From contig NZ_AASE01000012.1 of the NCBI RefSeq assembly GCF_000168715.1, forward strand, positions 1 through 64,000: DNA of 64,000 nucleotides, read 5' to 3'. The notes below the pieces were generated by a model. The model was given only the letters and a program-made list of their open reading frames with translations, was not told the origin of the DNA and made no database searches. The first letter of the stretch is position 1. Every line of letters begins with the position of its first letter. Shown in pieces: positions 7,930 to 16,524 of the stretch. The DNA comes from Chlorobium ferrooxidans DSM 13031. GTDB taxonomy: Bacteria; Bacteroidota; Chlorobiia; Chlorobiales; Chlorobiaceae. A program made the position numbers and the translations under genes.

Positions 7930-8139
7930 ATGCTTAAAGAAGCGGCAGGGGTAGGCGGTGCTCTATTGCTTACACCTCTTGGCGTCCCGATAGCGCTTCA
8001 TGGAATTGCAGGAATTCTTGTCGGAGGAGCCGGGCTTTTTGTTGTGGATGCAGTACTGAAACAGGCTGAAGATATCATGCAAAAACCGGAAACTCAGTCA
8101 GGAATGCCGGAGTCAGAGGATAGAGATATTCCGGATTAG
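7930..8139 (+). CDS. Small hydrophobic glycine-rich protein (family member A)
   Basis: A 69-residue protein with one long or two short hydrophobic segments (about 8-45) rich in Gly and Ala, then an acidic hydrophilic tail rich in Glu, Asp and Pro. A strong AAGGGAG Shine-Dalgarno sequence lies just before the ATG, supporting translation. The hydrophobic core begins LLLTPLGVP, resembling LLAPIAMP at 17766-18002 and LLFVPSIGIP at 27062-27277; I suspect the three are distant relatives. No named family is recognised. A membrane or chlorosome-envelope location is possible but unproven. Confidence 0.6.
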   Translation: MLKEAAGVGGALLLTPLGVPIALHGIAGILVGGAGLFVVDAVLKQAEDIMQKPETQSGMPESEDRDIPD

Positions 8140-8174
8140 CGCCATCGGAGAGTTCAGATCAACCGCAGGTGGTT

Positions 8175-9008
8175 TCAGCAGGTAGCCAGGCGGAGTTGAA
8201 CAGTTGCAGTCAACGCATCTGTGGAGGACATTTTTTTCAAAAAATGTATCGCACGGGTATTAAACTCCAGAGGCTGGTCAACATTGCAGACATGGCCGGA
8301 ATTATCGATCACCTCAAGCCATGAATTGGTGTGGCGGGTTATGATGTACCGTACGGCAGGAAGAAACATGTGATCCTCATCACCCATGAGATAGAGTGTC
8401 GGTATCGCGGTATCCTTTTCCTCAAAATATTTCAGGAGCGGCGTTATCTCATTGGTCAGACGGAACCAGCGCATAAACTCCTTCTGCGCCACTTTCTTGG
8501 CTTCATTGACAAAGAGCAGCCTCGACTTTTTATGGCGCTCGCTCGGCATGATAATCCACGCAAAAAAACGATAGAGCCACATATAGGGGACAACCCGCTT
8601 GAAGGTGTTGCCAAGGGTAACCAGCACCTTTGCCCGGATGTTGAGCCGGATAATCGCTCCGCCCATCACCATGGATGATACCCTTTCGGGAGCTATTTCA
8701 CTGAGATTGCGAATAAGAATTGTTCCAAGCGAGATACCGATAAAATGGGCTTTCTGAATCCTCAGTGAATCGAGCACCTCTATGATATCACGGGTGATAT
8801 CCTCAAAGTCGTAGTGACGATCCTCCTTGTGCAGGGCCATGCCTTTTGACTTTCCGTGACCACGGAGATCGACAAGCAGAACGTTGAAATGACGGATAAA
8901 CTCCTTTATCTGCAGAAACCATATCGAAGAGCTGCCGCCCGCTCCATGTACAAACACCACCCAGGGAGCTTCGGGGTCATCCAACTCATATGTTTTGTAA
9001 TGAAGCAT
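8175..9008 (-). CDS. Alpha/beta hydrolase
   Basis: A protein of about 277 residues with a canonical alpha/beta hydrolase core: oxyanion-hole strand VVFVHGAGGS, VDLRGHGKS, the nucleophile elbow GISLG, an acidic residue in LMGDEDH and the final histidine in NSGHVCN. Hence Ser-Asp-His triad hydrolysis of an ester or amide is expected; the substrate is unknown. I start at ATG 9008 (MLHYKTYELD) because the frame's earlier TTG at 9089 falls inside the bchU terminator. It is downstream of bchU but separated by that terminator, so it is probably an independent unit. Confidence 0.82.
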   Translation of the reverse strand: MLHYKTYELDDPEAPWVVFVHGAGGSSSIWFLQIKEFIRHFNVLLVDLRGHGKSKGMALHKEDRHYDFEDITRDIIEVLDSLRIQKAHFIGISLGTILIRNLSEIAPERVSSMVMGGAIIRLNIRAKVLVTLGNTFKRVVPYMWLYRFFAWIIMPSERHKKSRLLFVNEAKKVAQKEFMRWFRLTNEITPLLKYFEEKDTAIPTLYLMGDEDHMFLPAVRYIITRHTNSWLEVIDNSGHVCNVDQPLEFNTRAIHFLKKMSSTDALTATVQLRLATC

Positions 9009-9087
9009 GGAAGAACACGGTTCAAGAGAAATTCTGTCAAAAGAGAATCGGTGGTGAATATACCTAATTTTGGGGACTACCGGGAAC

Positions 9088-9123
9088 AAAAAAGGCGGCT
9101 TTCCATCAATGAAAGGCCGCCTC
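9088..9123 (-). terminator. Terminator of the bchU operon
   Basis: On the minus strand AGGCGGCCTTTC is followed by ATTGATG and GAAAGCCGCC, then six T. The stem has one bulge. It directly follows the bchU stop codon. Confidence 0.88.
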
Positions 9124-9133
9124 TGTTGTTTTA

Positions 9134-10150
9134 TCAGGGTTTAACCGCTTCACAGAGAAGTTGATCATACTTTCTGACAATGCGGACATTGCTGAAGCCA
9201 ATATTTTCAAGAATACCCTGGTAAGCGCTTTGCTCTTTGAAACCAAGCACTGAAAACGGCATACCTGCACCGAGAATATAGTGGCTCAGGTAATCAAAGT
9301 TCGGACTTTCAGGATCATCGATAATCATATCGAGAATGAGCAGTCTGCCGCCGGAAGGAAGGGCGTCAAAAGCTTTGCGGCACATCATATCAGTCAACTG
9401 CGCATTTGCGGAATAGAGAATACGGCAGAACATCACCGCATCAGCTTTCGGGTATGCATCCTTGTAGATATCCACGGCAGCACCCCTGAGACGACCCTCT
9501 ACACCTTTTTCTGCTGCATTTTCATTAACCAGTTCGATTGCACCGGGAAGATTAAGAATGGTGGAGTCAAGCTGCGGATATTTTTTCAGAAGAGCTGCTG
9601 AAATATCACCGATACCGCCGCCCACATCAACAAGAGTTTTTGTCGCTGACAGGTTTGCCTCCTCAAGAAGAAGCTTTATGGCAAAATGGGCATTGCTGCG
9701 ATGAATCTCTTCAAAATACCAGTTATCTGCTCGAGTTACCGGTGGATAAGCGACTTCTGCCTTGAAGTTAATCTTACCTTTAACCGCATCTGCCATCTGC
9801 AGATAGAATGTATCAGCAAGATTTGCCATCGCTTTCGCTACAGGAATCATATAGAGATTGGGATGCTCCGGATTCAGAACAAACATCTCTCTTGCTGATG
9901 GAGTCAGGCTCCATTTGCCCCCGGATTCCGTGGTAATACCAATCTGACGTAGGGCTTCAAGAAGCATAACAAGTCTTTGCGGTACTGCCCCGGCAGCAGA
10001 AGCAAGTGTTGCTGTATCTTGCGCCTCACCGGCAAGGTGAGTAAAAAGATCGAGCTCAAGAGCGGCCTTGAAACAGCCAAACTCTACAAGACCTTTGAAA
10101 ATAAGTTCATTAGCCCTGTGATTTTGTTTCAGTAACTCAATGTCATTCAT
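9134..10150 (-). CDS. bchU: Bacteriochlorophyllide C-20 methyltransferase BchU
   Basis: A 338-residue S-adenosylmethionine methyltransferase that methylates the C-20 methine bridge during bacteriochlorophyll c (and e) synthesis. It agrees along its length with my memory of the Chlorobaculum tepidum protein, including NHRANELIFKGL-like N-terminus, VDVGGGIGDISAA at the SAM site, STILNLPGAI, AVMFCRILYSAN and DYLSHYILGAGMPFS. Fold: N-terminal dimerisation helices, then a Rossmann SAM domain as in small-molecule O-methyltransferases. Intact bchU implies the host makes a C-20 methylated chlorosome pigment (c or e) rather than d. It is last in an operon with the radical SAM and ArsA-like genes upstream. 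Confidence 0.96.
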   Translation of the reverse strand: MNDIELLKQNHRANELIFKGLVEFGCFKAALELDLFTHLAGEAQDTATLASAAGAVPQRLVMLLEALRQIGITTESGGKWSLTPSAREMFVLNPEHPNLYMIPVAKAMANLADTFYLQMADAVKGKINFKAEVAYPPVTRADNWYFEEIHRSNAHFAIKLLLEEANLSATKTLVDVGGGIGDISAALLKKYPQLDSTILNLPGAIELVNENAAEKGVEGRLRGAAVDIYKDAYPKADAVMFCRILYSANAQLTDMMCRKAFDALPSGGRLLILDMIIDDPESPNFDYLSHYILGAGMPFSVLGFKEQSAYQGILENIGFSNVRIVRKYDQLLCEAVKP

Positions 10151-10247
10151 GTTGCAGGGGCGGATAAAAAGTTGAAAAAAAGTGGTGTTTACAATAATAA
10201 CTTCTGTTCATTGCCGTCAATGCTCCGTGATGGCTGAACAAATCCAT

Positions 10248-11639
10248 TCAGCGCCTCTCCTTGATATGATGCAACTCTTCAAACGTATCAAGCTGTTCAC
10301 GCAGGTTTTTTCTGAATGCGAGGCTGGTGATAAGATTCAGCAGTTTATACGGATTTCGCCTCACCCTGTTGGCAATATTTTTCCAGGCGTAGGCTTTATA
10401 GTAACTGGTCATGAATTTGTGCTGGAACTCGACCGGATCGTATTTATCCGAGCGGATAACAAGATTCATGGCGTTGTAACGATCCCAGTCCTCATCGGTA
10501 ATCAGCCCCTTGTTCTTGTACTCCCAGTACATCGAGGTTCCGGGATAGGGGGTGATAATCTGGAATATCGGCATGAAGACATTGTTCTTGCTGACAAACT
10601 TCACCAGATCATCCATATCCTCATAGCTGTCGAGATCGGGATTGACAAGAAAATTGCCCTGCACATTCAGTCCGGCCTGACGGCACTCCTCAATAAGACG
10701 GGCAAATTGATCGGCAGAATTAACGTGACCCTTATTGTAGGCTTCAAGCGTACTCTGCTTGATGGACTCAAACCCGACAAGCACCATAATACAGCCTGCA
10801 GCGACAAGCTTTTTTACGGTCTCCTTGTCTTCAAGAAAATTGATACTGAAGAACACACTGAAGTTGATGTTGCACTCCTTGATCAGATCAAGTGTCTCCC
10901 ATAGACGTTTCTTGCTGACACCGAGGTTCTCATCACAAAGCATAAACCAGGGCTTGGATGATTTGCTTTTAGCCTTGAAAAAGACCCGCTTTGCGGTTTC
11001 AATCTGCTTTATCAGATCTTCAGGCTTCTGGGCCCGGTAGAGCTTGCCGGTAAAGTTCGGGGTAACGCAAAACGAACACTCGAACGGGCACCCTCTGGTG
11101 ATGTAGATCGGAATGGATTTTGTTCCGTCCACCTTTGTGCGTTTGGAGGCTTTGGCAATACGCTCGTAATCAAGAGGAACGATCTCCTGTACCTGGGGAA
11201 AGTCTTTGGAGTTGTAGCTGGCTTTGAGTGTGTTCGAGGCAACATCATCAAGGATGGTTTGCCAGAGGTTCTCGGCTTCACCGCAGACAAGTGTGTCAGC
11301 ATGGGGTGCTGCCTCTTCAGCATTGAAGGAGACATGCAGCCCTCCGAGAATGACCTTCTGACCTCTTTTACGAAACTCGTCCGCAATTTCGTAAGATCTT
11401 TTTGCATCGATTGTTCGCGACGTTATGCCGACAACGTCATATTTCTGACTGTAATCGACCGTATCACCGAAATGCTCGTCGATAATCTCGATATGATGAT
11501 GCTCCGGCGTCAGACTCACCAGTACGCCGAGCGCCATATTAAACAGCGGCTTCTGATTTGATTTCGAGTCTTTCCTTCCTTTCGGGGCAACGAGCAGCAG
11601 CTTGAGTGATTTTTTGCTGTGCGGTACTGGGTTACTCAT
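10248..11639 (-). CDS. B12-binding-type radical SAM protein
   Basis: A 463-residue protein. The N-terminal ~140 residues form a Rossmann-like cobalamin-binding type domain ([35 protein letters not shown]). The radical SAM domain follows with the [4Fe-4S] ligands in CPFECSFC (C-x3-C-x2-C) and a GFESIKQ strand. This is the architecture of class B methylases and of BchE, BchQ and BchR in bacteriochlorophyll synthesis. Being 97 bp upstream of bchU on the same strand, it probably acts on a pigment precursor, but I cannot decide between BchQ/BchR-like C-8/C-12 methylation and another step. Residues matching DxHxxG are incomplete, so real cobalamin binding is uncertain. Confidence 0.85.
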   Translation of the reverse strand: MSNPVPHSKKSLKLLLVAPKGRKDSKSNQKPLFNMALGVLVSLTPEHHHIEIIDEHFGDTVDYSQKYDVVGITSRTIDAKRSYEIADEFRKRGQKVILGGLHVSFNAEEAAPHADTLVCGEAENLWQTILDDVASNTLKASYNSKDFPQVQEIVPLDYERIAKASKRTKVDGTKSIPIYITRGCPFECSFCVTPNFTGKLYRAQKPEDLIKQIETAKRVFFKAKSKSSKPWFMLCDENLGVSKKRLWETLDLIKECNINFSVFFSINFLEDKETVKKLVAAGCIMVLVGFESIKQSTLEAYNKGHVNSADQFARLIEECRQAGLNVQGNFLVNPDLDSYEDMDDLVKFVSKNNVFMPIFQIITPYPGTSMYWEYKNKGLITDEDWDRYNAMNLVIRSDKYDPVEFQHKFMTSYYKAYAWKNIANRVRRNPYKLLNLITSLAFRKNLREQLDTFEELHHIKERR

Positions 11640-11746
11640 GCTTGAGATCTTTTATATCGGTTGTAATTCAATAAATAACATTGCCAGAACAACGATCACT
11701 CATACTTCTCGGGCGCAATAGCCCACTTGCTTCGGCCCGGAATCAA

Positions 11747-12970
11747 TCAATTCAGAGCCTTGTTATACTCCTTCTTATGCCTGGTCTGTTCATGATTGTT
11801 AAGATTAAAAGGAATATGCAGCCATTTATCCTTGAACACCGCATTGCCGGGCTCAAGTCCGGTAAGACTGATCGGCAGCGAAATAATTTTACGCTGGTTG
11901 CCGATATGCACATAGAGCTCGTCACCGGTAACCCATACATCGATATCGACAGGGTTGGCAAACATGAGCTTCAGCTGCACCTCATAGATATCGCCGTTAC
12001 GAACAAACTTGATCGGTGGTTCATCATACATGAGATCGGATGGATCCGTATCTCCGTACATATCCTTTGCGAACTGCTCAAGCGCCTTCAGTCCGACAAT
12101 CTCCTGTTCATACATCCTCAGCTTTTTAACCGGAAGGGGTGAAAAGCCCTCCTCGATTTCACCAAGGTACTTCTGCTGTATAGTTTTCCAGTTCTCCAGA
12201 TATCCGCTGTTCTCCTTGGTATCAAGAAGCCTGTTGACCAGCACCATATCGACCTTGAAACCATAGAGGTTCAGGTAGGTCAGCGCCCGCATGGTCTCCT
12301 TGATGGACATCTTCTCCGCATTCATGACGAGACGCACCGTGGACTTCTGGTTATCGGTCAGAATCTCGCGAATACCCTCCAGCTCATCAAAGACCTGATC
12401 AACCGAATCCATAGCCTCATCCGGCGGAATGTAGTAGGCAATCTTGTCAGACATCTTTGAGAGCGGCTTGCTGAGTGGCCGGACAATATATTTGGTAACA
12501 TTTTTCACTGCCTTCATACCCCATGCAAGGGTATCGGGAAGGGAGAGAAGCCGGAGCGTTTCTCCGGTCGGGGCGGTATCGAGCACCAGCACGTCATAGA
12601 GGCCTGAAGCCTTGTATCGCTTGATTCTCAAAAGGGAAAAGAGCTCTTCCATACCGGGAAGGATGGTCATCTCATCGGCCATGACCCCGGAAACACCCTG
12701 AGCCATAAATATGCGGGTATAAAACTTCTGTACCGACTGCCAGTTCTCCTTGAGATCAACGTATGGATTGACCTCAATGGCATGCAGGTTTTCCGTGATT
12801 TTGGTAGGTTCGGCACCAAGGGGGAGGTTGAAAGAGTCCGAAAGACTGTGCGCAGGGTCTGTGGAAAGGACAAGAGTACGATAACCGAGTTGCGACAACC
12901 GAACCGCTGTTGCAGCAGAAACACTGGTTTTGCCAACTCCACCTTTACCGGTAAATGTTAAAATACGCAT
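11747..12970 (-). CDS. ArsA/Get3-family ATPase with C-terminal Hsp20-like domain
   Basis: A 407-residue single-domain ArsA relative. Seen: deviant Walker A GKGGVGKTS at residues 8-16, the switch region STDPAHSLSDSF, and DTAPTGETLRLL. After about residue 310 a beta-rich region (IYEVQLKLMFANP to the end) resembles the ArsA-HSP20 domain found in green sulfur bacterial and cyanobacterial homologues. ArsA/Get3 relatives drive arsenite export or guide tail-anchored proteins; no arsenic genes are nearby, so a chaperone or membrane-targeting role is more likely. It starts the apparent operon arsA-like, radical SAM, bchU and may aid chlorosome or pigment-enzyme assembly (inference). Confidence 0.88.
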   Translation of the reverse strand: MRILTFTGKGGVGKTSVSAATAVRLSQLGYRTLVLSTDPAHSLSDSFNLPLGAEPTKITENLHAIEVNPYVDLKENWQSVQKFYTRIFMAQGVSGVMADEMTILPGMEELFSLLRIKRYKASGLYDVLVLDTAPTGETLRLLSLPDTLAWGMKAVKNVTKYIVRPLSKPLSKMSDKIAYYIPPDEAMDSVDQVFDELEGIREILTDNQKSTVRLVMNAEKMSIKETMRALTYLNLYGFKVDMVLVNRLLDTKENSGYLENWKTIQQKYLGEIEEGFSPLPVKKLRMYEQEIVGLKALEQFAKDMYGDTDPSDLMYDEPPIKFVRNGDIYEVQLKLMFANPVDIDVWVTGDELYVHIGNQRKIISLPISLTGLEPGNAVFKDKWLHIPFNLNNHEQTRHKKEYNKALN

Positions 12971-13427
12971 GAGCCGAACATTGGATTAAAATGGACTATG
13001 AAAAATTTATTTTCGGACTTTAACAGCTCCTCCCGGAGCTTATCTATATTATTTGAGCAAGAGGCAGGCAGGAATAGCTATAAACTCACCACAGCTTCCC
13101 CAAAGCATGATCGGCTGACCGTTGTTCATCATACACAGATATCAAGAGATAACAAGCAGGGGATCTTACGGTACAAATTATTACAGCTAACCTTTTACAG
13201 AAAACCGGATTTATATTTCGAACCTTATACGAAAGAGATATTTACAGCAATCCGAATGCGAATGGACTACATCCATACTATCTCTGCGAAGTCTCCAATG
13301 TACTAATAGTTAACAGTTTATTCCAAGATTTTTCTTTATCCTCCTGTCAGGAATTCCGGCAAAGAAGCGGACATGCACATATTTCTGCCCGGGATAACAA
13401 CGAAAATACTGCAACAGAAACGGGCAA

Positions 13428-13457
13428 TATATATACACGATACATCGCGTATATATA
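13428..13457. promoter_or_regulatory. AT-rich palindrome in the 753-bp gap before the chlorophyll synthase gene
   Basis: TATATATAC (13428-13436) is inverted at 13449-13457 around a 12-nt spacer. The gap 12971-13723 separates two divergent pigment-related units and should hold both promoters; I see no convincing gene, riboswitch or terminator in it. Confidence 0.3.
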
Positions 13458-13723
13458 GGCATACAGAAACAGGAAGACATACTCCTACGTCCTCCATGCA
13501 CCACAACTGCCGTAAAAGTCTGTTGTGCCTGCGGCATCTTTCTGCCTGACTACTGAACAGTTCAACAGGGTTCTGCTTCATAAACCGAAGTGATCTCAAT
13601 GCAGCTTTCAGGGGGACTGAAACAGCCGCTTCGTTTGATTATTTATCTTATCTGCTTCGCTTCTTAAGTTTTACCTGTTATTTTTGCGAAGAATGGATTT
13701 CAACTAACCATAATGCGAACAGG

Positions 13724-14722
13724 GTGAGCGAGTTTCGGTCAAAACACAACAGAGAGGAGAGAAGCTCCGATAAAGGGTTGTTCAACTCACTCCACAGCCG
13801 CAAGTCGGTAGCGCCCGTAATTCGCTCGACTGAACCCCTTTCAAAACTTGCTCTCTTCATAAGATTCCTCAAGCCGGTCACCTGGATTCCGGTTATGTGG
13901 AGCTTTCTGTGCGGAGCTGTTTCAAGCGGCTTTTTCGGATGGCATGATATTACGGGAATAAAATTTCTGCTCGGCATGCTGCTTACCGGACCGCTTGCAA
14001 GCGGAACCTGCCAGATGCTCAACGACTATTTTGACCGCGATCTTGACGAGATCAACGAGCCCAACCGACCCATTCCCGGAGGAGCAATATCACTGCAAAA
14101 CGCTACCATCCTGATCGCACTCTGGTCAGTACTTTCCGTCATCACGGGATATCTGATTCATCCCCTGATTGGTTTTTATGTTGTGATCGGCATCATCAAT
14201 GCCCACCTCTACAGCGCCAATCCCATCAAGCTGAAAAAGCGGCTCTGGGCTGGAAACTCCATTGTCGCAATATCCTACCTGATCATTCCCTGGATAGCCG
14301 GAGAGATCGCCTATAACCCGAACCTGACCCTCACATCGCTTCAGCCTTCCCTTATCGTGGCCGCGCTCTTTACGCTCTCAAGCACCGGCACCATGACCAT
14401 CAACGACTTCAAGTCCATTGAAGGTGACCGGCAGGTAGGCATAAGAACCCTTCCTGTTGTATTCGGCGAAACCCGGGCCGCTCTCATTGCCGCAATCCTG
14501 ATCAATCTCGGGCAGCTTCTTGCCGCTCTCTACATGCTGCTTGTCGGTCAAAACGGCTATGCACTCGTCGTTGCCCTGCTCGTTATTCCCCAGTTTTTTT
14601 TGCAGTTCAGCCTTGTCCGCTCACCCTCCACCATGGATGTGCGCTATAACGCCATAGCGCAGAACTTCCTTGTTGCCGGCATGCTTGTCTGTGCCTTTGC
14701 CATAAAAGCTGCAAAACCATGA
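13724..14722 (+). CDS. Chlorophyll/bacteriochlorophyll synthase (BchG/ChlG/BchK family)
   Basis: A 332-residue integral membrane UbiA-family prenyltransferase with about eight or nine hydrophobic segments. Seen: the first prenyl-diphosphate/Mg site in NDYFDRDLDEINEPNRP and the second Asp-rich site in NDFKSIEGDRQ, both diagnostic of the chlorophyll synthase branch. It esterifies (bacterio)chlorophyllide with an isoprenoid alcohol. Green sulfur bacteria carry three such enzymes (BchG for BChl a, ChlG for Chl a, BchK for chlorosome pigment) and motif reading alone does not tell which this is. The GTG start gives a ~45-residue polar extension before the first membrane helix. The GT2 gene overlaps its stop by 4 bp. 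Confidence 0.88.
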   Translation: MSEFRSKHNREERSSDKGLFNSLHSRKSVAPVIRSTEPLSKLALFIRFLKPVTWIPVMWSFLCGAVSSGFFGWHDITGIKFLLGMLLTGPLASGTCQMLNDYFDRDLDEINEPNRPIPGGAISLQNATILIALWSVLSVITGYLIHPLIGFYVVIGIINAHLYSANPIKLKKRLWAGNSIVAISYLIIPWIAGEIAYNPNLTLTSLQPSLIVAALFTLSSTGTMTINDFKSIEGDRQVGIRTLPVVFGETRAALIAAILINLGQLLAALYMLLVGQNGYALVVALLVIPQFFLQFSLVRSPSTMDVRYNAIAQNFLVAGMLVCAFAIKAAKP

Positions 14723-15348
14723 GATTCAGCTTCACGCCTGAAATTTCGGTCATCATGGCAACCTTTAACCGGGCCCGTCACCTTGAAACTGCCGTAGAGA
14801 GTGTCCTTGCACAGTCATACAAAGAGTGGGAGCTCATCATTGTCGATGACGGCAGTTCTGACAACACCTGTGAAACGCTCGACCCGTTTATCCGGAACTA
14901 TGCCAATATCCGCTATCTGAAACACAGTAACCGCAAAGCCGCACTCTCACGCAATGCCGGAATCCAGGCATCATTCGGCCGCTATATCACCTTTCTTGAC
15001 AGTGACGATCACTACCTCCCTGCCCATCTTGAATCAAGAATGGAGATCATCTCCAGTCTGCCGGAGATTGACCTGATAACCGGCGGCTATCTCTGTGACG
15101 ACACCATCATGGTCCGGGACTGCAAAAATCCCGATAAACTGATCAACATAAGGGAGTGTACACTTGGCGGCACTTTTTTCGGCAAAAAAGAGCTCTTTTC
15201 AGCGCTGAGAGGCTTCAGGCCGCTTGATTACGCCGAAGATACCGATCTCTGGGATAGAGCTTCAGCGAGCCATTCGGTCAAAAAAATAGAGGATCCGAAA
15301 ACCTATGTCTACCGGCGTGCGGATGACAGCACCACCCTTAACTATTAG
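14719..15348 (+). CDS. Glycosyltransferase family 2
   Basis: A 209-residue GT-A fold glycosyltransferase. Seen: the N-terminal strand ISVIMATFNRARHLETAV, nucleotide-binding IIVDDGSSDNT, and the metal-binding FLDSDD. No transmembrane helix is evident, so it should be cytoplasmic and transfer sugar from a nucleotide donor to an unknown acceptor. Its ATG overlaps the prenyltransferase stop (ATGA), indicating translational coupling. This makes a role in pigment or membrane-lipid glycosylation conceivable, but the link is only positional. Short for the family: it lacks long C-terminal extensions. Confidence 0.88.
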   Translation: MRFSFTPEISVIMATFNRARHLETAVESVLAQSYKEWELIIVDDGSSDNTCETLDPFIRNYANIRYLKHSNRKAALSRNAGIQASFGRYITFLDSDDHYLPAHLESRMEIISSLPEIDLITGGYLCDDTIMVRDCKNPDKLINIRECTLGGTFFGKKELFSALRGFRPLDYAEDTDLWDRASASHSVKKIEDPKTYVYRRADDSTTLNY

Positions 15349-15354
15349 CATCCC

Positions 15355-15894
15355 ATGATCTCATCCGTAACCGTCTACTGCAGTTCAAGCAATCAGGCAC
15401 CGCGAGAGTATTTCACTGCCGCCGAAGCTCTTGGCCGACAACTGGCACAAAACGGAATCGGTCTGGTCTTCGGAGGCGGACGGGTCGGATTGATGGGAGC
15501 AGTTGCCGATGCCGTTCTGCAGCACGGTGGAAACGTCAAGGGGATCATCCCCCGGTTTCTGGAAGAGCGAGAGGTTGCCCACTACGGTCTGAGCGAACTG
15601 CATGTGGTAGAAACCATGCACGAACGGAAGATGAAACTTGCCGAATGGGGCGATGCCTACCTTGTACTGCCGGGCGGTTTCGGCACCATTGATGAATTGA
15701 TGGAGGTGATCACCTGGAAACATCTCGGCCACCACAACAAAAAAGTCATCCTTCTCAATATCAATGGATTCTGGGATCCTCTGCTCCTCTTTTTCAACCG
15801 GATTGCAGAGGAGCATATGATCAAAGCAGAGTATGAAGCCTACTACACGGTATGCAACACCGTTGAGGATGCCGTCAGGCTGCTGCTGCGCTGA
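15355..15894 (+). CDS. LOG-family nucleoside-5'-monophosphate phosphoribohydrolase
   Basis: A 179-residue member of the LOG family (lonely guy, TIGR00730). Seen: VYCSSSNQAP at the N-terminus, LVFGGGRVGLMG, and the signature PGGFGTIDELMEVITWKHLG that binds the nucleotide phosphate and catalyses N-glycosidic cleavage. Bacterial members hydrolyse AMP or cytokinin riboside monophosphates to free base and ribose 5-phosphate. It lies 6 bp after the glycosyltransferase stop and is probably the third gene of the prenyltransferase operon. Substrate is inferred from family only. Confidence 0.9.
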   Translation: MISSVTVYCSSSNQAPREYFTAAEALGRQLAQNGIGLVFGGGRVGLMGAVADAVLQHGGNVKGIIPRFLEEREVAHYGLSELHVVETMHERKMKLAEWGDAYLVLPGGFGTIDELMEVITWKHLGHHNKKVILLNINGFWDPLLLFFNRIAEEHMIKAEYEAYYTVCNTVEDAVRLLLR

Positions 15895-15955
15895 AATCAA
15901 CTCCTGCCTGTCAGCAGGCACCACACCGCCAGTATTACAATATAAGGGGAAACAG

Positions 15956-16356
15956 TCAAGGCGCGTCCGGTCGGGTAACCCAGAACAGCAGGAACCGCTT
16001 GCGCCTCTTTTTTTCACGGCGAAACGGAAAAGCATCCTGAAGGGCCTCGATCACCAGAGACATGGCAGGTTCCGTCCAGCGATGAGGATGCTCTTCAAGC
16101 CACTTCCCCACTGTTGCACAGACCTGACCCTGGGTTGCACCGTCCGGAGTCGTAAAAAGCCATCGATTACAGACATCACAGACCCCCGCAACATAACCCC
16201 GGAAATCACCGGCATTGATATCCTTTGCCGGTTGACCGGTATCGAATTTCTTGTACTCCCGCCACACACCAACAAGATCATTTCCGGTAATCAATGCACA
16301 TCTTCCATCTGGCGGGTATGAACTCTTCCGGCTGTAACCATCAGAAAATTCTTCAT
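15956..16356 (-). pseudogene. Rap1a/Tai-immunity-domain-like protein with damaged N-terminus
   Basis: The main frame (15956-16294) reads LITGNDLVGVWREY, FRGYVAGVCDVCNRW, TQGQVCATVGKWLEEHP and LQDAFPF, a pattern I associate with the secreted Rap1a/Tai domain, which includes immunity proteins against type VI amidase effectors. It has no good start: only a TTG. A well-placed AAGGGG and ATG at 16356 starts MKNFLMVTAG in another frame that stops after 21 codons. One indel would join them, so the gene is probably frameshifted within its signal-peptide region. The cysteine usually following TGN-x-L is replaced by Trp. Confidence 0.5.
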
Positions 16357-16524
16357 AGCAAACCCCTTGTTAGAAAAGCCTGCGCAAAATTACAAAAATT
16401 CCCCGTAAATCTCTCAAGCACCCCAACATACCGAACAGGCCCCGTTATAAATAGTCGTGAGCGGGTTGAAAATTCATCTTCTCGCTCTCCATGTCGTCCA
16501 CGTTGTCCATTTCCTACGTGAGCA

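Noticed and set aside
12971..13723. Cobalamin riboswitch upstream of the pigment genes
   Set aside because: No B12 box or matching helices were found in the gap, although a B12-type enzyme is nearby.
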